The notes under the pieces: model-generated
Database searches by the model: none
What the model saw: the letters and a program-made list of their open reading frames with translations, nothing else
Told to the model about the DNA's origin: nothing
Source: Prorocentrum cordatum
Lineage: Eukaryota > Sar > Dinophyceae > Prorocentrales > Prorocentraceae
Length of the DNA stretch: 64,000 bases
Direction of reading: 5' to 3'
Assembly: GCA_963575745.1 (NCBI GenBank)
Contig: CAUYUJ010014259.1
Coordinates: 107,501 to 171,500, forward strand
Program-made: the position numbers and the translations under genes
In this document: piece by piece, positions 43,109 through 52,500 of the stretch
How the letters are laid out: every line of letters begins with the position of its first letter
Numbering within the stretch: position 1 is the first letter of the stretch

Positions 43109-43232
43109 TGGCATCGCTCGGTCGTGTGCGCTGTGTTTCGGCGAGGACCCTCGAGGAACATCCTGAGCATTGAGCGAAAACAGACGCACGATGCCGACAA
43201 ATGCACGGGTGATGGACGTCCCAGCGATAGCA
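43109..43232. mobile_element. MITE-Z copy, diverged
   Basis: TGGCATCGCTCGGTCGTGTG at the left and GATGGACGTCCCAGCGATAG at the right, with a diverged body. Confidence 0.68.
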
Positions 43233-43631
43233 AGATGGAGGGGCGGTACACTGGGTGGGGGATGGGTGCCTTTTCGGGCCCGAAAGCCTCCCTTCTGGGC
43301 CTTAAAGAGCTCTTTCAGAGACCCTAGAAAGGGACCGATAAATCCGTTCCAGAGCGTTCCAGAACCTTCTCGGAGCGTTTCGTAACGCTCTGAGGAGGCC
43401 GCGGCGCTCGAGACATCTTCCAGGTCGGCCAGACCTTAGCGCTTTTCGACTTATCCGTACCTGATGGATCCTCGTCTTCGCTTCGTGCCCCACCCGGGCC
43501 CGCAAGGCCTCCGCCTGGGCCCTTCAGGGCCCCCTCCCGGGGCCCCGAATGGGCCCCTGCTCTGCAGCCCTCGCGGACCCCCCCCAGATTGATCGCTCCC
43601 CCGCTGACCTTGGCCTGAAGGCGCCCCCACT
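43233..43631. other. No gene recognised
   Basis: Contains GAGCGTTCCAGAACCTTCTCGGAGCG-like inverted words near 43350-43390. Confidence 0.4.
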
Positions 43632-43760
43632 TGGCACCGCTCGGACGTGTGCATGTTTCCTTCGGCGAGGACCATCGAGGAGCATCCTGGATCATCCGGC
43701 GAAAAGACCACGCACGAATCCGAAAAAAAACACAGGGAATGGACGTCCGAGCGATGGCCA
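43632..43760. mobile_element. MITE-Z copy
   Basis: Full length, from TGGCACCGCTCGGACGTGTG to GGACGTCCGAGCGATGGCCA. Confidence 0.88.
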
Positions 43761-44588
43761 GCCCAGGAGTTCCAAGGAGGACCCCCGGGGGCCTCCAGAG
43801 CACCGCGCACGAGGCGCCGGGGGGGCCCCCGGGGGCTATATCCAGAGTTCACCGGAGAGTTTGGGGCTCATGGGGCCAGGGGCGCCTTGAGTCGGAGGTG
43901 GGTAGACCTCCTACCCTGACACGTCGATTGAGGAATTGGCCGTTTTCGGTTCGCGAGAGGGCGTCGCGGCCGTCATTTTTGCGGGTCCAGGTCCGTCGGT
44001 TTCGGCCCCAGGCTGTTGTCACTAAGGGGAGGTCTATTAAAGGGAGGTTTGTCCACCGCCGATTGAGCAGCGCCCGACCAGGTATGGCAAGATAGCGTGC
44101 ATTTTTCCCCTCGTCGGTCCACTCTGAGGAGGCACGCTAACCATCGAAGGCTCCCCACCGCCCGTCCACCTAGATCTCGAGCTCGGGTAGCGTCGGTCAG
44201 CGTGCACCGACGCCCCATCCCGCCTCGACCCGCTCCGCTTTTCGTCGAGGCCTCCCAGATGGGGCCCGAGTGCAGTCAAGACTCGGAGGAGGACAACGTG
44301 TCGACACCGCCACCTTTCCCTCGTTTTCGCATTTGGGGGCTTTTGGAGAGGCCCTCGTCGTCACCACTTCATTCGCTCCGACCAGGAGAGGTCTGGGGAG
44401 TAGCGGGATCGGCACCTGTTGGTTCCCCCAAAGACGCTGAAATGCGGACCGCTTTGGGTTCGGAAGGGGCTCGCTGTTCCTCGTGTCATTCCGTGGCTGT
44501 TCCTTTAGCCCTCCTCGTGCACCCAAGCTCGTCTGGTGCGGGGCCTCGTTTCCTCTGTGGCGTTCCGTATTGCAACATCCCGATTGTA
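43761..44588. other. No gene recognised
   Basis: Overlapping short frames on both strands; none with a domain. Confidence 0.4.
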
Positions 44589-44768
44589 CTCCAGATTTCG
44601 TAATAAAAGGGAGGGGGTCTGGACCCTCCAAGACAAGCCACTTCAGACCTCCCCCGTGGGAGAACCCTCCAAAACATCGTCCTCAGACCCCCCAGGCCCT
44701 ACAAGATAGCCCGGAAGAGACCCCCCCCCCGAAAGGAGGCCCCCCTCCCTTTGTTACGGAATCTGGAG
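44589..44768 (-). mobile_element. MITE-Q copy 1
   Basis: Terminal inverted repeats CTCCAGATTTCGTAATAAAA at the left and TTTGTTACGGAATCTGGAG at the right. The body is the inverse orientation of the copies at 52093 and 54683. Confidence 0.85.
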
Positions 44769-44854
44769 TGCGGTAGGTTCGCGTCTTGTCGACCGTCGGC
44801 GACCCCGCCGCCGGCGCTCAGCGTTGAACACCGCCAGCGACCCAGCACCGGGGC

Positions 44855-45310
44855 CGATCGCTCAAGGTTGAACGATCCCCGCGGCGTTAGGAACCAACGC
44901 CGGGGTCGAGACGCCGCGAACTTACCGTAATGGAGGATGACGATTAATATATGACCGGGGGTCGTGTTCACGCGGCGGCGCCCGGGATGACGATTAGAAA
45001 AAACCGGCCGCGGGCTGGAAAAATATTTCTTGAATCGTTCTCTTCCAGTCAGAAAATTGTGCATAAACAGCAGAGAACTATTTCTTGAATCGTTCTCTTC
45101 CAGTCAGAAAATTGTGCATAAACAGCAGAGAACTATTTCTTTAATCGTTCTCCAGCAGAGAGCTATTTGTTTAATCGTTCTCTCCAGTTTTTTTTATTCA
45201 TCGTCATCCCGCCTTGCGTTTCGGAAATGGCCGATCGCTCAAGGCTGAACGATCCCCGCGGCGTCAGGAGCCATCGCCGGGGTTTCGAGGCGCCGCGAGC
45301 TTACCGCGGG
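44855..45310. repeat. GATCGCTCAAGG repeats and a 55-bp tandem
   Basis: GGCCGATCGCTCAAGGYTGA then ACGATCCCCGCGGCG occurs at 44855-44930 and 45229-45305, with a diverged copy at 17255-17335. Between them, TTGAATCGTTCTCTTCCAGT then CAGAAAATTGTGCATAAACA is tandemly repeated at 45032 and 45086, with a shortened third unit to 45200. Confidence 0.8.
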
Positions 45311-45353
45311 TGGGTTCGAAGGATCCTCTCCGCATGTCGACGATGCATCTAAG

Positions 45354-45512
45354 GAGGGGAAAAAACACACAGACACAATTAATCGCTGATTCCCAGGAGA
45401 ATATTGGAAAATATGGGGAGTGGGGGCGAAGACAAGAACCAAGAAAATATGAGGAAATATGGGGAATACTTTTATTTGTGTGTATTTATTTGTGTGTCCC
45501 AGGGCCCCTTCA
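45354..45512 (+). mobile_element. IE element copy 4
   Basis: Full length, AAGGAGGGGAAAAAACACAC to CCCAGGGCCCCTTCA. Flanked by GCATC on both sides (45346-45350 region and 45513-45517), a plausible 5-bp target duplication. No gene recognised around it. Confidence 0.87.
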
Positions 45513-45514
45513 GC

Positions 45515-45600
45515 ATCGGCGATGCGGCTCGAGGATGCGTTGCTGGCGTCGCCGATGCATCGCCGATGCAGTGGCGATATTGCGCGATCCTCGGTCGCCA
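45515..45600. repeat. GGCGATGCATCGCC palindromes
   Basis: Cluster of GCATCGGCGATGC and GCCGATGCATCGCC words. Confidence 0.6.
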
Positions 45601-45899
45601 TCTGGTCGGACCCTGTCTAGGAGGCCTCTTCTTCAGCGCGGCGCAAGGAGGACGTCGCGGTCGTCCGACCCCAAGACGGGTGCCTTCGGCAGCAAATTAT
45701 GGGAGCTTTTTGTATGTCCTCGCATCTACCTCTTCAACGTGCATCAGCAGTCGACACAAATCGCCCATTTGGGGTCGATTTAACGTCGATGAGCGTCGAT
45801 TCAGCGTGCATCAGCGTCGACCAGCGTCGGTTCACAGAAGCCAGCAAGATGGCCTGGGAGGCCCCCATGAGTTGCCGCAGAAGGTGTCTGTTCTTGTGC

Positions 45900-46150
45900 C
45901 CGACGCGGGCTCGATGCGGACTCGACACGGATTGGGCGCGGATTTGACGCGGACTCAGCGAGTCCGACATGGATTCGACGTGGGTAGTGGCGCGGACTCG
46001 ATGCGGACTCGACGCGGACTCGACGCGGATTCGGACGCGGTTCCGACGCGGATTTGGCGCGGATTCGACGCGGATTTGGCGCGGATTCGGCGCGGATTCG
46101 ACGAGTCCGAAACGCGGAGTCGACGCGGAGGCGACACGGATATAGCGGCG
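45900..46150. repeat. GGACTCGACGC short tandem repeat
   Basis: About 11-18 bp variants of GCGGACTCGACGCGGATTCG. A looser GCGTCGATTCAGCGTGCATC-type zone precedes it at 45775-45840. Confidence 0.85.
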
Positions 46151-46251
46151 CGACGGGGCCGGCAAGCCCCCCCCCCCCAAGACGCCTAACAGAAGGCTGG
46201 CTGCGGCGCGGGAGCGCGTCTACCTTCTTCCCACACCCCTCGCGCTATGAA

Positions 46252-46450
46252 TCGGCTGTGAGCGAGGGGGGCAAGTGAGGAGGAGAAGGCTTTCTCAGAA
46301 GGCGACGGGGCTTCTCAGAGGGCGTCGGGCCTTCCGAGAAGTGTTCTGCGTCTTCAGGGCAGGCCTGGAACATTTCTCAAAAGGCCGCGGGACTTCCGAG
46401 CCTTATGAGAAGGCCCGCCCCTTCTCACTTCTCTCCTTCGCTCGCCGCCA
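46252..46450. mobile_element. MITE-U copy
   Basis: GTGAGCGAGGGGGGCAAGTG at the left and CACTTCTCTCCTTCGCTCGC at the right, with inner AGAAGGC/TTCTCAGAAGG blocks. Confidence 0.8.
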
Positions 46451-47460
46451 AATGAAGAACAGACCTGACGGACGGCTGTTGCCATTTGTTGGTTCTGCTC
46501 GGGTCACCTTGGTAGTCGCCAGGTGGATACGTAGGGGGTTACACGTGGATGCTGAGGTGGACCATCTCTGGCCTGACCTGTCTTGTCAGTGGGTGAGAAA
46601 TGCCCCAACCAGTAGCATAGGGCTTGGGGGGGTAACGATCTGTGCGAAGTTGGCTCTGCCCACTTAGCGGAGTTAGCGAACCCACCCAAGCCACTTAGGG
46701 CATTTCTTACCAATTAGAAGCTAGATTAGGCCAGGTCGAACTCATCTTAGCATCCACTTAAACCCCTTTTCCGCTTAGCAACCACCGCCTTTGATTCAAG
46801 TGAGGGCCTTCGCCGGTCCCAGGGACTGCAAACAGCGATTCGGGATGAGGAGCCGGTTCCATGGAGGGTGTCGAAGCATCCCGATGTCCGCGTCATGAAA
46901 TAATCCCGATGTCCGCGTCATGAATAATCGGTATCCTCATCCTCGTCCTCCTTTTCACTTTCCGCCTTGTCTGTTTCCCGCGAGTTTCCAGTCCATCTCT
47001 TCTGCCTACTTCTAATCCTCTTTCTTCTGCCACTCCCTCTTCGTTTTCCTCTCCCCTCCACCTCCGCCTCGACCTCCGCCACCTCCTCCTCCTTGTCCTT
47101 GTCTTCCGCCACCCCCTCAATCACGGCGGACGGCCTTGATTGGTTTGGGCCTTCGGTGGGGCCCCACCAGGCCACGGGACCGTGAACAAGTACTCGGGAA
47201 ATGGTCGGGATCTCGGAGGCTCCTCGACCGCCGATCTGTCTTTGGCAATTTGCGGCTCCAGAAGTCTACGCCCCTTCGTCGGGGGTAGTTGTCCGTCCCC
47301 GATCCAATCAGAAAGAACGTAAATATTGATCAATAATATATCGTCGGAGGTCTGGGTTACAGAGTTGTCCCACTTCATTTGCAACATGTTTGGCCCTCCA
47401 GAGGCCCTCTTGTGGCTCCGAAGCCTCTGTTCCGACCGTCGCCAGGGGAACGGCGTGACG
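46451..47460. other. No gene recognised
   Basis: A hairpin pairs GAAATGCCCCAACC (46591 region) with an inverse near 46690. A GGCCTTCGGTGGGGCCCCAC word at 47149 recalls the 89-bp repeat. No domain. Confidence 0.45.
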
Positions 47461-47564
47461 ATTTTGCCGCTATCGTCGTGGTCGTCGTCGTCGTGGTCGA
47501 GGTCGTCGTGGTCATGATCGTCGCTGTCGCTGTCGTCGTCGTGGTGGTGGTGATTGTCGTTGTG

Positions 47565-47602
<38 letters not shown>

Positions 47603-47645
47603 TCGTGGTCGTCGCCGCCGTCGTCGTCGTCGTCGTCAGTGAGAT
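47461..47645. repeat. Imperfect (GTC)n tract
   Basis: GTCGTCGTGGTCGTC variants. Confidence 0.9.
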
Positions 47646-48445
47646 TTTCTCTTCTGCACTTCTGTGTAAGCCAGTCTTTGGGGCTTCCAGAGGCCGCCTG
47701 GGACCTGCGGAGGCCCCGGGAAATTTTTAGAGGCCTCCTATGACGTCCGAAGACCTCCGAGGACCTCTATAGGGGTCCTCGAGGAAAGTGGCCCTCGCGG
47801 ATGTTCGCGTCTCGGTCGCCACCTTTCATGGTTTGAGCGGGCTTCTTCATTTTCCCCCCTCGTGCGCTGTTCCTTTTCGCCTTGGTGCCTCAATTCGCTC
47901 CCTGTGCACCCCACCGCTTGCTGACCGGCGTGTGACTGTCTTGGACCATCTAGCGTTCGCAGACTCCAAAATGTTCGCGGTTCGGTCGGTTCGGCTGCGT
48001 CGCAGTCGGTTGCAATCTGTCCGTTCGGTTCGGTCGGTTGTTGTGTCGTTGCTGCTCGCTGCTCCCTTCTGGACTGCTTGCGGCCCGTCGATTTCGGTCG
48101 CGTTCGGTTTCGCTGTAGGCGTGGTCGGTTTTCAACGTTGCGGTCGCCATGGACGGCACGTGGCCCTGCGGCTCCTACTGTCACTTCGACTGTCGCTGCC
48201 AGCTACCGGCCTCCCGGCGGGCCGCTCTTTCGGGGAGGCCCCGGGGCGTCAGAAGACGGCTGGGGCCGAAGGGCCAGTCCCGGTGGAGGGGCCCTTGGGG
48301 TCCAGGACCCAGAACGGGGGGAAAGGGGGTCCCTCTCTTGCTCTGCTTGCTTCGACATGGTACATGGTGCATGCCTTGTTTCCCCGCGGGCCAGCGCGGG
48401 CCACTGACGCTACGGGAGCACCAGCGCGGCCTCCAGCCTGCGCAG
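47646..48445. other. No gene; GGTTCGGTC words
   Basis: Repeated TTCGGTCGGTT words at 47980-48050. At 48235-48315 a diverged repeat X-like piece. Open frames on both strands without domains. Confidence 0.4.
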
Positions 48446-48447
48446 GG

Positions 48448-48600
48448 GTAAAGGGGGGGTCACACAATCTGCTGCGCGCAGCTGGTTTCGGCCCCGCCGC
48501 CGGGGGCCTTCCTTGATACATTTCCGTCTCCGACGCCAGGAGGCGCCGGGAGCATCTGCCACGGGAGCTGCTTCGTTGACCTCCTTTTTCACTCACTTCC
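48448..48600 (+). mobile_element. MITE-G copy d, diverged
   Basis: Keeps CTGCTGCGCGCAGCTGGTTT and the general order of the family but has lost the terminal inverted repeats. Confidence 0.68.
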
Positions 48601-48685
48601 CGTTTTTTGTCCGACATGAATTTCCCTCGGGGCCCTTGCTGCTCATCGCAATGAGGAATCTTATTTCATTACAAAGAGAGAACCC

Positions 48686-49310
<625 letters not shown>

Positions 49311-49556
49311 GGCGGGGTCGTAGAAACGTAGATTTTGAGGGGGCACCCATCCATGGGCACTGGAGCTAGACTTACCTGGGAGGACAATCGAACGGCACAA
49401 AAAGATTGTTTGCTTGGCCTCTGCATCTCCGCCGATGCCATACTTCCTTAGCTGTTTTGGCTGAAAAGTCCTGGTATCGAACATGTAAATGTAAATGCCT
49501 CCCCCTCTTGCCCTACTTCGGGCTTTGGGTTTTGAGATTGCTAGTCAGGAGAGACG

Positions 49557-52500
49557 ATGACAGGGACAGTTTCTGATAAGCTTGTTCGCGCAGGCGACTA
49601 CATTGATGACAGTTGCCTGGCCCCCTCGCCGCCCACAGCCGTCAAGGAGGTGGTCTGGAGCAGCTGCGCCAGCAACATGATTCCCATGACTGTGGAGTGC
49701 GGCTTCCTCTTCAAGCACGCCGCTGTTGATGCGAGCCCAACGGCGGCCGACCTCCAGCGCGCTCTCGCGAAGACGCTGACGAGATTTCCCACCGCGTCCG
49801 GCCGCTTCCAGAAGCGTTCTGATGCCGCCGGCTGCGCCGGCGGGAGCGCTGCAAGCGATGCAAGGCTCGGGCCGGGCGAAAGGGGGGGATTGGGAAAGGG
49901 GGGGGGGGGTACGAAGTTTGCTGCATGCAGCTGGTTTCGGCCTCACCGAGGGACCCATTCCTCGATACATGGCCGCCTCCGGCGCCGGGAGGCGCCGGGA
50001 AAATCAGCTACGTGAGCTGATTCTCAAACCCCCCCTTTGCTATCCCCCCCTTTCGCCCGACCCGAAAGGCCGGAGAAGCCGCAGCTGCTCATGGTCTGCA
50101 ACGACGCGGGCGTGCCCTTTACCCACGAGCTGGCGCCCGCAGGCTCGGAGCCTCCAGCCGAAGAGGGGCCACCGACATACAGTCGGGGCCCTGAAGAAGG
50201 AACCCTTTTCGTTGGGGAGGGGCTCGGTGTTCCTTGATTGTTTCGAAGTTTGCCTTTTTGTTTTCCTGAGGTTTTCCATCGGAAATCGAGGTTGAACTTA
50301 TGGGAAAAAGGAGCCCCGTTCCTTATTTAGGGTTCCTTAGGTCAACGCCCCTACTGTAAGATAAGCCACATTCTTCGGATGGCGGCGCCTTTCTCTTCTT
50401 GGGTTTTTAGTCGGGCATGTCCCTCTACTGGAGGAATCGTCGAAAATAGTATATAAATAGTTTGGGTATGGTTTTTTTCTACTATTCCGGATTTTTTAAC
50501 TACTACCTTCGTTTTTATTTCTAAATCCGCCAGTAGGGAGGCGACCTAATCTTGGATCTGCGAAGGGCCCCCTCCCTGGGGCGCGCAGCGCGCCAGGGGC
50601 CGCGCCGGAGGCGCCACCGGGCGGGCCCGGCGCCGATCCAAGGACTCCATGCGGAGCACCGGCAGTTTCTGTTTACAGAAAAAGTTGCGAGAAAATGATT
50701 ATGATGTTCCAGTCTAGTTTAGCTTTGCTCACCAGAAAGCATTTCGAGCACCAGGGAAGTACCGAAGCTTGAGGGTTCTCACGTATCGGGCCCTGGGAGG
50801 CGACACTCGTTCGACACTGCTTCGGTACTCTTCTGGGTGCTCGACATTATTTCTGAGATGTGGACCTTCAGTACGATGGGAGCAACGGCTCGGGAGGGAC
50901 TCGTTCTCGGGCCGCGCACTTTGGGTTTCGTTCGTGGAACCTGTTCGTGGTCGAGGCTCGCCGTGGCCAGAGAAGGCCTTCCGTATTTTTTTGTTGTGGC
51001 GCTATTCTTCCGCAGAGGGATGGTTGTATGCCGGTGGCTCTTCTTCTGCCCATCCATGTCGGTGCCGATTCCTTCCCGCTTCTTTGACCTGGTCGACAAG
51101 ATCGGGGAATCGTAAGACTCGAGTTCGGCAGAGCTCGGGTTTACCGACGCCTTCTGACGTGCCCGTCCTGGATCTCGACGGAACACCTTTCGTGGGATGT
51201 TTGCAGCGAGAGCTCGCGTCAACCTGCAGGCTGGGTCTCGTCGTTGCCCTGACAGCCTCGTCATTACCAGCCTGAAGCACAGTCCCGTCCCTACGATAGG
51301 CATTACTTTATCTCGATGCCGATTCTGATGATTCCCTCAGAGATTGCCATCGTCGTTGGGCTTGCCAATCTTAGCATACACGCCACTCGTTGGAAGTAGG
51401 TACTTCGGGATTCAAATTTCTCGATCTACGTCAAGCGCCTCCCTACTTCAAGAATCGCTACGCCGTTGCTGGTTTTTTGGTGATTCTCTGGGCGGGCCCG
51501 AACCCAGCCTGCTTCATCCACGGTCCTACTGCATACTTCTACCTGCTTCTGACGGGCGGGTAAGTCAGAGGCCAGTCACGCCAGGCCAGCTCGCGTCCTC
51601 CATTCACCACGCCCCGAACCACCCCAACCCGGCCCGCCCGAAGGCCCCAACCTGCCCTCCATTCCCAGCGGGGGGGGGCGCCGGGGAACACTGAAAGACC
51701 TCCGATGGAGCTTGTACCCCACCCAACCCGAAATTCGGGCCTTCGGGTGATGATGTTCTAAAGTACTTGAGCCTTGATCACCAGAAATCGTGTCGAGCTC
51801 CAAGGAAGAAGGTACCGAAGCCGGAGGGTTCTCAGAGGTCGGGCCCCGGGAGGCGATACTCTTTCGACACTGCTTCGATACTTTCCTGGGTGCTCCGAAC
51901 GTGTTTCTCGGATGTGGTCCTTCAGTGCACGCCGGACGTTGAAAGTGGGTATTTCTGGATCCCCACATCCCAATCTACTTCAAGCGCCTTCCTACTTCAA
52001 TCATCGGCTTGCTGTTGCTGTGTTCTGTTCTTCTCTGGGAGGGCCTGGACCCGATCCACTTGATCCGCCTTCCTACTTCATGCTTTTACCTCTTCCAGAT
52101 TTCGTAATAAAGGGAGGGTGGTCTCATTTCGGGGGGGGTCTCTTCCAGGCTATCTTGGAGGGCCTGGGGGGTCTGGAGACGATGTTTTGGAAGGTTCTCC
52201 CACGGGGGAGGTCTGAAATGGCTTGTCTTGGAGGGCCCAGACCCCCTCCCTTTGATTTCGAAATCTGGAGTGCTTCTTCCGACCGACGTGTACGATGGGA
52301 GCCACATTATCAACCTTCGGGTCGGGCCGGGGTGGTCTGGCAGGCGGTCGTCCCGACTCGAGCCCCACGCCCCCCGAGCCGAGCAGCAATGCGCCCCCGA
52401 CGTGCCCGCGGCCGCCTGCGAGCGCGGCGGCGACGGCCGCGGCCCCCTCGGTGCTCGGGAGGGGGAACAAAAACACAGAGACACAATGAACCCTCGATCC

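Noticed and set aside
45354-45517. IE copy 4 as a spliced intron
   Set aside because: The flanking GCATC duplication does not give a usable 5' splice site that would restore the target sequence, and no exon is recognisable on either side.
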